The notes under the pieces: generated by a model
Seen by the model: only the letters and a program-made list of their open reading frames with translations
What the model was told of the DNA's origin: nothing
The model's database searches: none
Translations under genes and position numbers: made by a program
Assembly: GCF_900100085.1 (NCBI RefSeq)
Contig: NZ_FNEJ01000007.1
Coordinates: 124,001-188,000 of the forward strand
Direction: 5' to 3'
Source of the DNA: Salipiger marinus
Lineage (GTDB): Bacteria > Pseudomonadota > Alphaproteobacteria > Rhodobacterales > Rhodobacteraceae
DNA: 64,000 nucleotides
Shown here: one piece after another, positions 25,539-33,179 of the stretch
Layout: the number at the start of each line of letters is the position of its first letter
Numbering within the stretch: the first letter of the stretch is position 1

Positions 25539-27182
25539 ATGGCGGACCAAACAGACATCTGCGTCGTTGACGATGCCGCTTGGGAGCGCGCCGTTGCGCG
25601 AGAGGCGGTGGTCCGTCGGCTTGTAATGAATGGCAGCCCGGACCGCGCAGAATTCCTCTCGGCTTGCCGGAAACTTGGGCTCAACAGATCCCGCCTCTAC
25701 GAGCTGATCAGGGCCTACAAAACGCGCCCGGTCACCAGCTCTTTGGTGACGGCTCCGGCTGGATCCCGTTCAGGAAGTCGGCGGCTGCCGGACGAGATCG
25801 AAGTGGTTATTTCAGAGGCGATCGAGAGCTTCTTCAAATCGAGCCAGAAGCCGAGCATTCACGCCCTGCAAAAGGAAGTGCGCAGGCTTTGCAATCATCG
25901 GGGCCTGCGTGCCCCCTGCTGGACCTCGCTGCGGAACCGTGTGGCGGCGTTGGACCCGGCGGGCCTCACTGCCGCCCGCGAGGGTGCGAAGGCTGCTCGC
26001 AATCTTTATCACCCGGTTCCTGGCGCCTATCATGTCAAAAGAATATTCGAGGTGGTCCAGATCGATCACACGCTGGTTGATGTCATCGTCGTGGATCGTG
26101 CCTACCGTCAGCCCTTGCAGCGCCCCTGGTTGACGCTGGCCATCGATGTCGCGAGCCGCATGGTCGCCGGGTTCTATCTGACATTGGAGCCGCCGTCGAC
26201 ATTGTCTGTCTCGCTCGTCATTCAGCACCTGGTTCAACCGAAGCTGGATTGGCTTGAAGGTCTTGGCATCAAGGCAAGCTGGCCAACGGCGGGGCTGCCG
26301 GAGAGTATTCATGTCGACAATGCCAAGGAGTTTCGTTCGAAAGCGCTCCGGCGCGGGGCTGAAGAGCATGGGATTTCGCTGCAGTATCGTCCGATCGGCG
26401 CACCACATTACGGTGGTCATATCGAACGGTTGATCGGCACCATGATGGGTGCCGTGCATCTGCTGCCCGGATCAACCTTCAGTAACATCCAGGACCGCGG
26501 CGCCTATAACTCTGCAGCCAAGTCGGTCATGACGCTGGATGAGTTGGAGCGTTGGCTCGCCTTGGAAATCACCCGTTACCATGCAGAGCGGCATCGGTCC
26601 CTTGGCATTCCACCGATTGCGGCCTGGCAGGAGGCCTACGGGCGACGCGATATGCCTCTGCGGCAGCCATACGACCCGGAAGGGTTCCAAATCGATTTTC
26701 TGCCCAGTGTCGAACGCATGGTGCGTCGCGATGGTATCCATCTCTTCGGCCTGCGGTATTGGGACAATATCCTGAGCCTTTGGGCGGGCAGAGGCGACCG
26801 GCAGTTGCGTGTGTCCTACGATCCGCGCGATCTGTCGACGGTGTTCGTGCGGGGGCCGGATGGTCAGCGATACCCGGTGCGGTTTGCCGATCTGCGCCAT
26901 CCTCCGATCACCTTGGCCGAGCATCGCCGCGCACAGGCTGTTTTGAGGGAGCGGGGGCGGTCGCTAGAGGACGAAGAGCTGATTTTCGCGGTGATCGAAG
27001 AGCAAAGAGCACTTGTCGATGCTGCTACCGGCAAAACCCGGAAGGCCAGACGGTCCGCAGAACGGCGCGACAGGGCGCTGTCCGGCGTCGAGCCCGCCGC
27101 GATCGAAGAAAAGATCCCTGATCATGCGGAAGCCTGCGACATCCTCGATGTGCCCACGTTCGAAGTGGAGGAATGGTCATGA
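25539..27182 (+). CDS. tniA: TniA-type DDE transposase (Mu/TnsB-like)
   Basis: 547 residues from ATG 25539 (an in-frame TTG lies at 25527). After N-terminal HTH regions (KLGLNRSRLYELIRAY) comes an rve-type integrase core with the catalytic triad Asp176 (EVVQIDHTLVD), Asp260 (SIHVDNAKEF) and Glu296 (GGHIERLIG), 35 residues between the last two as in DDE-35 enzymes. A Mu-transposase C-terminal domain follows. All three catalytic residues are present, so the gene could be active. It is co-transcribed with tniB and tniQ. Confidence 0.93.
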   Translation: MADQTDICVVDDAAWERAVAREAVVRRLVMNGSPDRAEFLSACRKLGLNRSRLYELIRAYKTRPVTSSLVTAPAGSRSGSRRLPDEIEVVISEAIESFFKSSQKPSIHALQKEVRRLCNHRGLRAPCWTSLRNRVAALDPAGLTAAREGAKAARNLYHPVPGAYHVKRIFEVVQIDHTLVDVIVVDRAYRQPLQRPWLTLAIDVASRMVAGFYLTLEPPSTLSVSLVIQHLVQPKLDWLEGLGIKASWPTAGLPESIHVDNAKEFRSKALRRGAEEHGISLQYRPIGAPHYGGHIERLIGTMMGAVHLLPGSTFSNIQDRGAYNSAAKSVMTLDELERWLALEITRYHAERHRSLGIPPIAAWQEAYGRRDMPLRQPYDPEGFQIDFLPSVERMVRRDGIHLFGLRYWDNILSLWAGRGDRQLRVSYDPRDLSTVFVRGPDGQRYPVRFADLRHPPITLAEHRRAQAVLRERGRSLEDEELIFAVIEEQRALVDAATGKTRKARRSAERRDRALSGVEPAAIEEKIPDHAEACDILDVPTFEVEEWS

Positions 27183-28114
27183 CCAGGGCAGGGGGGTGCC
27201 CGCATCTCGATCCGGCGTATCGGAAGTTCGCGGCGCTCCCGGATGACGAACGTATCGCCTGGATCCGGGCCGACCGCTGGATCGGCTTCGATCAGGCTGG
27301 CTTGGCGCTTTCGCGTCTGGAAAACCTGTTGACCTACCCGCCGCGCGACCGGATGCCCTGCTTGCTGATCTATGGCGACACTGGCATGGGAAAGACCAAG
27401 ATCATTCGCAAGTTCGAGCGCGCGCACCCGACAAAGTTCTGTCAGGTGACCGGCGTGGATCACCGTCCAGTCGTGGTTGCTCAAGTGCCGTCCGAGCCGA
27501 TCGAACGAGATCTCTATCGTGAATTGCTGTCCAGTATGGGCGCGCCGGCAATGGCCGGGGGCACATTGGCCCGCGAGAAAGATGTCTGCCGCTCGCTGCT
27601 GCGAACGGTCGGGGCGAAGATGATCATTCTCGACGAGGTGAACGGCATGCTGGCCGGCACTTACCGGCAACAGCGGATTTTCCTCAATGCCATACGGTTC
27701 CTCGCCAACGACCTGCGGATTCCCCTGATCTGCGCAGGGACCGACCTTGCCCGCCAGGCACTGCTGACGGATGCGCAATTGGCGGAACGGTTCGAAGCGT
27801 TTCACCTCAAGCCCTGGAAGAACGATGCCGTCTTTGCCGGACTTCTGAAAAGCCTCGGGCACATCCTGCCGCTGCGTGAGCCGTCCGATCTGACGGGGAC
27901 CGCGACCAGGGCACGGGTTCATGCGCTGACCTCTGGTGTAACGGCGCGCATATTCCGTTTGATCGAGACCGCGGCGGAAGCAGCCGTTCACTCTGGCCGG
28001 GAGAGACTCGACGCCAAGAGTTTCGGGGACGATCTGGTGCTGCCGCTGGTGTCGATGACGCAGAGCAATCGCCGTCGCTCGCGCCAAGCCACGCAACCCC
28101 AGGCTTCGGCATGA
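27179..28114 (+). CDS. tniB: TniB transposition ATPase (AAA family)
   Basis: 311 residues from ATG 27179, chosen over ATG 27173 because GGAGG lies 7 bp before it and ATGA overlaps the tniA stop. Walker A GDTGMGKT spans residues 66-73 and Walker B MIILDEV starts near 148. TniB resembles TnsC: it uses ATP to pass the target signal from TniQ to the transposase. Full length for the family, with no break. Confidence 0.92.
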   Translation: MTRAGGCPHLDPAYRKFAALPDDERIAWIRADRWIGFDQAGLALSRLENLLTYPPRDRMPCLLIYGDTGMGKTKIIRKFERAHPTKFCQVTGVDHRPVVVAQVPSEPIERDLYRELLSSMGAPAMAGGTLAREKDVCRSLLRTVGAKMIILDEVNGMLAGTYRQQRIFLNAIRFLANDLRIPLICAGTDLARQALLTDAQLAERFEAFHLKPWKNDAVFAGLLKSLGHILPLREPSDLTGTATRARVHALTSGVTARIFRLIETAAEAAVHSGRERLDAKSFGDDLVLPLVSMTQSNRRRSRQATQPQASA

Positions 28115-29166
28115 CAGCAGCGATCCGGCTTCCCGTTGCGCCGCGCCCTTTCCGGGACGAATTGCTCTCCTCTTGGATGGTCCGGGTTGCCTCTCGCTAT
28201 GGTTTGGAGGTGCCAGAGGTGACGACGCATTTGGTAGGGCAGGGGGGCAGAGCCCCGGATTTGCGGAAAATCGACGATATAAGTCCCGATCGCGGTTTGC
28301 TCAGGCTTTGGGCGCGAGGTTGTCGGATCGATTCCGCGCGGCTCGAACGCCTGTCTCTGAAATCCAGATACCCGGACCGCCTGCAGGACTGGTTTGTAGA
28401 TGGGGCAGGGGGCGTAGTACCTGCTTGCCTGGCTTGTTTCGATGCCGATTTGGCAGCAGGGCGTGACAGCCATATGCGGGCCGAATGGCAGCTAGCGGAG
28501 CGGGTCGTCTGCCCATCGCACAAAGAAATGCTACGGGATCGCTGCCCCGACTGTGGATGCTATCTGCGGATCTCGTTCAGAATGCGCGGCGGCCGGTTGC
28601 GCCCATTCTGCCGAAAATGCGATGGCCTGATCACCGGAAGGGGAGGGGAGGCGGCGGTTCGTTCGGCCGTTGAATTCGCCATTGCGGTTCTCAGTCTGCA
28701 ACGGCGGGCCGGACGGATCGTCAGAGGGGAGGCGGATCTCCTCGCGCCTCTAGCTCAGGCAATTTGCACTTTGTGGGCGCCGCTTGATCGCATGGACGCG
28801 GCCCGCCCGGTCTTGGCGCTCTGGTTCGATCAACCCGGATGGCATTGCCCTTTCGAGGTCCGGGCCGTCGTGGGCACCCCCGCGCCGCTGAGGCGCCTGC
28901 CGGTTCGGTGGCGTGCGCTGACGCTGGTTGTGCTGCGGGACCTGTTCGGAGCTGCGCTTGTTTCAGACGGCACGATGCCGGAGGCGGCCTCCAGATTGTT
29001 CAGGCGCGTCGCGCCAACGCCATATCTGAGCCAGGAGCGGGCGTCAGGGATCAGCAAAGGAATGACCCATGCTGCCCGGGGCAATCGTGGAGTCCAGAGA
29101 TTGAGCAAGAGCCCGGTCCACCGATTAAGTGGAAACTTTGAAGGCGAGAGGGCTGATTTCGGGTGA
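28111..29166 (+). CDS. tniQ: TniQ target-selection protein
   Basis: 351 residues; ATG 28111 overlaps the tniB stop. The TniQ/TnsD N-terminal domain (RPFRDELLSSWMVRVASRYGLE) carries zinc-finger pairs: CLACF, CPSHKEMLRDRCPDCGC and CRKC. The protein is somewhat shorter than the roughly 400 residues of Tn5053 TniQ and ends in a low-complexity tail (about 320-351) without family similarity that I can recognise, so the C-terminus may be altered. In res-hunting transposons TniQ selects resolvase sites as targets. Confidence 0.88.
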   Translation: MTAAIRLPVAPRPFRDELLSSWMVRVASRYGLEVPEVTTHLVGQGGRAPDLRKIDDISPDRGLLRLWARGCRIDSARLERLSLKSRYPDRLQDWFVDGAGGVVPACLACFDADLAAGRDSHMRAEWQLAERVVCPSHKEMLRDRCPDCGCYLRISFRMRGGRLRPFCRKCDGLITGRGGEAAVRSAVEFAIAVLSLQRRAGRIVRGEADLLAPLAQAICTLWAPLDRMDAARPVLALWFDQPGWHCPFEVRAVVGTPAPLRRLPVRWRALTLVVLRDLFGAALVSDGTMPEAASRLFRRVAPTPYLSQERASGISKGMTHAARGNRGVQRLSKSPVHRLSGNFEGERADFG

Positions 29167-29207
29167 ATCCACCCATGAAACTAAAACGACACCTGCGGTG
29201 AACTCTT

Positions 29208-29258
29208 CGCCCTTAGATATGTCCGGTAAGGCAAGATTACCGGACATATCCAAGGGCG
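29208..29258. repeat. 22-bp inverted repeat with 7-base centre right of tniQ
   Basis: Arms 29208-29229 and 29237-29258 pair with one mismatch; the inner 14 bp (GATATGTCCGGTAA / TTACCGGACATATC) are perfect. The inner TGTCCGGTAA-N7-TTACCGGACA (27 bp) has the size and half-sites of a serine-resolvase subsite. In Tn5053 the res site lies between tniQ and tniR, exactly this location. It may instead be part of the right transposon end. Confidence 0.7.
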
Positions 29259-29349
29259 GCAAGTCGCGGCGGTTTGGAGGAAGTACTGTGCTGAAAGCGC
29301 CGCGTATGGTTTGACTGGGGAATGGCTTCTGCTCGCGCCGCGGTCTTAG

Positions 29350-29511
29350 GCAAACGTGAACCCACATCCGCAAGCACCGCAGCACGCAGTCCAGCGCTCA
29401 GGCGATGAACCGATCAGCGATCTGGCTGAATTGTTCAACGCCCCGAGGCCGACTGTCTATCGCGTCCTGCAACGGAGACCGGGTGCCGATGCACCTTTAG
29501 CCGCAATGTAG
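29350..29511 (+). pseudogene. C-terminal remnant of a serine resolvase (TniR/TnpR type)
   Basis: Reading from 29401, GDEPISDLAELFNAPRPTVYRVLQR is the C-terminal helix-turn-helix of resolvase/invertase proteins, ended by TAG at 29509-29511. The frame is closed by TAG at 29347-29349, and no catalytic domain with the active serine was found upstream. It is probably what is left of tniR, or of the resolvase whose res region attracted the transposon. Confidence 0.7.
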
Positions 29512-29640
29512 CGGACCTTCCTGCAGTTCGCGCCACCTGCCCGGGATCTGCGGCAGAGAAAGAGGCCGCTCCGCAGACGCCGTTCAGATGAACGCTCCAT
29601 GTGCCGGTCAAGAATGCTCCGTCAGCCTCCGGCATCGCAC
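29512..29640. other. Short gap without a recognised gene
   Basis: Between the resolvase remnant and the end of the TetR gene nothing coding was recognised; the whole 29167-29640 stretch holds only the inverted repeat and the resolvase stump. Confidence 0.5.
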
Positions 29641-30177
29641 TCAAATGGTCAGCCGTTCCAGAACCGCTTCGACGTCCTCAAGGAAGGCCGACCAGTCGCC
29701 ATCTTCGTCGATACCGTTCATGTGCATGAGGAAGAGCCCCTCCACCGCCAGAAAAGCGACGCGCGCGGCCTGCGCGGCCTCCGAGTCTCCGCCGAGCCGG
29801 TCGAAGATGCCGCGATACCAGTCACGCGTCTCGCGTCGATTGGCCGGGTTTTCCAAGTAATTTACCAGCAGCCCTGCCATCTTGGCATTCATCGCCTGTT
29901 GTGAGGCTCTGGTCGCCGCGATGTAGCGTCTGACGAAGGCCACGGGGTCGTCCTCTGCAGTCTCTCCCAGCATGACATCGAACTGACTGGTCCAGCGGTC
30001 GATCAGGCCGCGCACAAGCTCGTCCTTGCTGGCAAACGAATATTGCACCCCGCCCTTTGAAATCCCCGCCGCCTGCGCGAGCGCTCCGATCGTCAACGCC
30101 CCCCCGCCGCCTGCGCGCACGATCTGTTCGGCCTCATCCAGCAAACTCTCACGCGAAATCGTCGGCTTTCTCCCCAT
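29641..30177 (-). CDS. TetR/AcrR-family transcriptional regulator
   Basis: 178 residues from ATG 30177, which has GGAGA 4 bp upstream; further in-frame starts up to 30216 lie in the operator region. The N-terminal HTH (LTIGALAQAAGISKGGVQYSFASKDELVRGLID) is clear. The C-terminal part is a ligand domain of the kind found in regulators of drug pumps. It is divergent from an MFS efflux gene, with an 86-bp gap containing a palindrome, so it very probably represses both. Confidence 0.92.
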   Translation of the reverse strand: MGRKPTISRESLLDEAEQIVRAGGGGALTIGALAQAAGISKGGVQYSFASKDELVRGLIDRWTSQFDVMLGETAEDDPVAFVRRYIAATRASQQAMNAKMAGLLVNYLENPANRRETRDWYRGIFDRLGGDSEAAQAARVAFLAVEGLFLMHMNGIDEDGDWSAFLEDVEAVLERLTI

Positions 30178-30208
30178 GGGGTCTCCTTGGTTGGTCATCT
30201 GGAGTTTC

Positions 30209-30228
30209 AAATCCATACGTATGTATTT
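30209..30228. promoter_or_regulatory. Candidate TetR operator
   Basis: AAAT-C-CATACGTATG-T-ATTT: a 10-bp perfect palindrome core (30214-30223) extended by four more base pairs on each side after one mismatch. It lies between the divergent tetR-type and MFS genes in an otherwise A+T-rich promoter region. Confidence 0.6.
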
Positions 30229-30263
30229 ATATAGATTTCTGCAACACGACTCTCAGGTGAACC

Positions 30264-31784
30264 ATGTCGACCCCTCTGCCCGATCCGAAACGCTGGCTGG
30301 TGCTGCTGGCAGTGATGCTCGCCTTCCTGCCGGTGGTACTGGACATGACGATCCTGCATGTGGCGGTGCCGACGCTCACGCAGGCACTTGAGGCCTCCAA
30401 TACACAGGTGCTGTGGATCATCGACATTTATCCGCTGCTCATGGCCGGGCTTCTGGTGCCGATGGGCACGCTGGCCGACAGGGTCGGGAACCGGCGCATC
30501 CTTCTGACCGGACTGATGATTTTCGGCCTCGCCTCGGCACTTGCGGCCTTTGCCCCGAATGCGCCCCTGCTGATCGTGGCGCGGATGCTGCTGGCGCTTG
30601 GCGGGGCGATGATCATGCCCTGCGTGCTTGGCATCATCCGGCGCACCTTCGAGGACGAGACCGAGCGCGGCCTTGCGCTTGGGCTTTGGGGAACCGTCGG
30701 CGCGGCCGGTGCGGCCGTGGGGCCGCTGATCGGCGGCGCGCTTCTGGGGCATTTCTGGTGGGGGTCCGTCTTCCTGATCAATGTTCCGGTCATGATGATC
30801 GTCCTGCCCGCGTGCTGGCTCCTGCTGTCCCGGCGGGAGGAGATAACACACCGGCCTTGGCCCATCGGGCAGGCGGTGCTGCTGATCCTTGGGATGTTCG
30901 CTACCGTCTATGCGATCAAGGCCGGGTTCGCCGCGAAGCAGCCGCTGGCCATCGTCATGCTGGTCCTGACCATCGGTGTTGGTCTGCTGTTTCTCTTTAT
31001 CCGCATGCAGCTGCGCAGCCCTGCCCCGATGCTCGACCTGTCGCTGTTCTCGCGCCCGGCCATCGTCGCGGGGATCATCATGGCCATCGTGGCAAGCGGA
31101 TCACTGGCGGGGGTCGAGCTGACATTGGCACAGGAACTGCAGTATGTACTGGGCAAGACGCCCCTTCAGGCGGGCCTCTTCATGGTTCCGATCATGGCGG
31201 CTGCGGCCCTTGGCGGTCCGGTTGCAGGCTGGCTGTCAGCTCGCTTCGGGCTGAGGCCGGTGGCCTGCCTGTCGCTCGCCATCTCGGCGGGCGCGCTTGC
31301 GGGACTTGCGGTCACGAATTTCCACGATCCCGGACCGATCGTCCCGGTGCTGTTAGCAAGCTTGGGGCTTGCGCTGAGCATCGGGCTTACCGCCTCTTCC
31401 ATCGCCATCATGGGCGCTGCCGATGCAAGCGAAGCCGGTGCCGCAGGTTCGCTCGAGGCGACGGGCTATGAACTGGGCAGCGGTCTGGGGATCACCCTGT
31501 TCGGCGTCTTCATGTCGGTGGTCTTCGGGCGCAATCTCGTCCTGCCCGATGGCCTGCCCGACCGGTTGGCCGACCAGGCCGGTCTTTCCATGGGCGACGT
31601 CTACATCACCGCCCAGCAGCTCGGAGCCGACCAGGGCGCAGCGATGATCGCCGCTGGCAAGGCCGCGTTTTCCGTGACCCATTCGGTTCTGCTGACAACC
31701 GCCGCCGTGCTGATGGGCCTGCTGACAATCCTGGTCTACGTTCTGCTTGCTGACGCGCGCACAGTCCCGGCAGGCTCTCACTGA
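30264..31784 (+). CDS. MFS drug efflux transporter, DHA2 family (QacA/SmvA-like)
   Basis: 506 residues with about 14 membrane helices, starting RWLVLLAVMLAFLPVVLDMTILHVAVPTL, where the Asp in the first helix is typical of QacA/SmvA. MGTLADRVGNRR is the MFS motif A loop. QacA and SmvA export cationic biocides, dyes and methyl viologen by proton antiport. With the divergent TetR repressor this forms an inducible efflux unit. The actual drugs are unknown. Confidence 0.9.
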   Translation: MSTPLPDPKRWLVLLAVMLAFLPVVLDMTILHVAVPTLTQALEASNTQVLWIIDIYPLLMAGLLVPMGTLADRVGNRRILLTGLMIFGLASALAAFAPNAPLLIVARMLLALGGAMIMPCVLGIIRRTFEDETERGLALGLWGTVGAAGAAVGPLIGGALLGHFWWGSVFLINVPVMMIVLPACWLLLSRREEITHRPWPIGQAVLLILGMFATVYAIKAGFAAKQPLAIVMLVLTIGVGLLFLFIRMQLRSPAPMLDLSLFSRPAIVAGIIMAIVASGSLAGVELTLAQELQYVLGKTPLQAGLFMVPIMAAAALGGPVAGWLSARFGLRPVACLSLAISAGALAGLAVTNFHDPGPIVPVLLASLGLALSIGLTASSIAIMGAADASEAGAAGSLEATGYELGSGLGITLFGVFMSVVFGRNLVLPDGLPDRLADQAGLSMGDVYITAQQLGADQGAAMIAAGKAAFSVTHSVLLTTAAVLMGLLTILVYVLLADARTVPAGSH

Positions 31785-32068
31785 GCGCATCTAACGGTGG
31801 GGGGCGCGCGTTTCTGGCGCATGGTCAGACGGACCTGATCTTTTCAGGCCTCATGGTGCTTGCAGGACCACGCATGGACCCGCCCCGGCTTGCCCGGAGG
31901 GCCACATTCCCAAAGTACAGCTTTTTGACCGCCGGTGGGTCTCCGGCTCTGCAGGCGGCTTGGCACGCGACTAAAAGCGGGTCGGGTGCTGACGATCTGG
32001 AGGGGCGTTGCTTCGACCGGGTCCGCATGTCAGAGAGGCCGCCTCCTCAACCAAGAGCCGACTCGAAT
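31785..32068. other. Gap without recognised gene
   Basis: No coding sequence was recognised between the MFS gene and the transposase fragment. An open frame runs from 31853 into the fragment, but its first 70 residues show no family features. No strong hairpin with a U tract was seen after the MFS stop. Confidence 0.45.
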
Positions 32069-32278
32069 ATGTTCCTTTCAGAGACTGACCGCGACACGTT
32101 GATAAAAACCCTGAACGCCAAATCTCCAGAGCTTGTTCAGGCCCGTATGGCGAATGCCCTGCTTCTACTGGCGGAAGGTCTGAGCACTGAGGATGTCGCG
32201 GGTCTTCTTTATGTGGATGAGGCAAGCGTCGCCGGGTGGAAGGAGCTATTTTCCAAACGCACCCCGAAAGCGGCCTGA
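32069..32278 (+). pseudogene. N-terminal fragment of an IS630-type transposase
   Basis: 69 residues from ATG 32069. MFLSETDRDTLIKTLNAKS and the following ARMANALLLLAEGLSTEDVAGLLYVDEASVAGW form the HTH region of IS630-family transposases. The DDE domain is missing: after VAGW the frame runs into an unrelated tail (KELFSKRTPKAA) and stops. It is a remnant, or at best a small DNA-binding protein. Confidence 0.6.
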
Positions 32279-32366
32279 AGCGGTTCTGTCATGGCCTCAT
32301 ATCGGTGCGGGATCCTGAGACGGCATTGACCGGATCACCCCCCGCATTTTGCTATGGCGCCCGCAA

Positions 32367-33017
32367 CTACATGCGGGCCAGAAGATCGTCGCGCGCGGAA
32401 TCGCAATGTTCCTGCACCGCGCGGACCGCCTGATCGATGTCGCGCGCGCGGACAGCTGCAACGATGCTGCGATGCTGGCGCACGATGTCGGCGATCCGTT
32501 CGGGGGTCTGCGCGAAGCGGTGGCGCAGGCTGATGACCAGATCCCACCCCTGATCCAGAATGTATGACGCCTCGGGATTGTCCGCGACCTGGGCGATATG
32601 GCGGTGAAACGCCTTGTTCGTTTCGGACAGGGTAATGTCATTGCCGGTGGTCGCGGCGGCGGCATGGGCCTCGCACAGGCGCTCCAGGTCTTCCAGTTCT
32701 GCGGAGGTGATCTTTTCGGTCGCGCGCCGGATCAGCAGGCTTTCGATTGCGGCGCGGGTGTCGTGAATGTCGGCCACGAATTTTGGCGTGACCGTCCGCA
32801 GGACCGCGCCCTTGTGCGGTTCCAGCCTGACAAGCCGTTCACCCGCAAGCTGCAGCAGCGCCTCGCGCACGGGGATGTGGCTGGTCCCGTAGCGCTTGCT
32901 GAGCTCGTCCACCCGAAGGCGCGATCCCGGCGCCAAGTCTCCCAGAACGATGTCGCGGCGAATGGCAGCCAGCAGGCGTTCCGAGATCGTTTCGGACATG
33001 CGGTTCGAAGTGACCAC
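32367..33017 (-). CDS. GntR-family transcriptional regulator (FCD type)
   Basis: 216 residues from GTG 33017, which has GGAG about 8 bp upstream; ATG 32999 lacks a ribosome site. An N-terminal winged helix (DIVLGDLAPGSRLRVDELSKRYGTSHIPVREALLQLAGERLV) is followed by an all-helical FCD ligand domain (residues of about 90-210) with the metal-ligand pattern HRHIAQ and HRSIVAA. It is divergent from the transporter-dehydratase operon at 33180. A 16-bp palindrome overlaps that operon's -10 box, so it is most likely the repressor of the operon, released by a carboxylate ligand. Confidence 0.9.
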   Translation of the reverse strand: MVTSNRMSETISERLLAAIRRDIVLGDLAPGSRLRVDELSKRYGTSHIPVREALLQLAGERLVRLEPHKGAVLRTVTPKFVADIHDTRAAIESLLIRRATEKITSAELEDLERLCEAHAAAATTGNDITLSETNKAFHRHIAQVADNPEASYILDQGWDLVISLRHRFAQTPERIADIVRQHRSIVAAVRARDIDQAVRAVQEHCDSARDDLLARM

Positions 33018-33081
33018 CGGGTATCTCCAACTTGTTTTTCGGCTCCAAGCCTACTGCACCCGAGGTTGTTACAAAAGCAGG

Positions 33082-33109
33082 TTGAACCAGTTTAGATATT
33101 ATATATAAT
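33082..33109 (+). promoter_or_regulatory. Promoter of the ABC transporter/dehydratase operon
   Basis: TTGAAC (33082-33087) and a perfect TATAAT (33104-33109) are separated by 16 bp, ending about 70 bp before the binding-protein start. Confidence 0.6.
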
Positions 33110-33111
33110 AT
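33096..33111. promoter_or_regulatory. Candidate GntR operator
   Basis: ATATTATATATAATAT is a perfect 16-bp palindrome covering the -10 box of the operon promoter. Binding of the divergently encoded GntR protein here would block RNA polymerase directly. In such A+T-rich sequence chance palindromes are easier, so some caution remains. Confidence 0.5.
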
Positions 33112-33179
33112 GAACTGTGCCCCGAGCACGACGGTGGCGAGGAGGCCGCCGGAGACAGAATTTCAGGGAGGAGATTCCG

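Larger units (their letters stand above)
25476..29511 (+). mobile_element. Tn5053/Tn402-like transposon, tniA-tniB-tniQ with resolvase remnant (limits approximate)
   Basis: The three transposition genes overlap (ATGA at both joints) and are less G+C-rich than the flanks, with more A/T-ending codons. Left of tniA are two copies of GTTTCATTAyCGG (25477 and 25496) spaced 19 bp, like the repeated transposase sites at the ends of this family. Right of tniQ is a 22-bp inverted repeat containing TTACCGGACA, matching TTATCGGACA at 25502-25511. A resolvase stump ends at 29511. Exact termini and a target duplication were not established. Confidence 0.7.
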
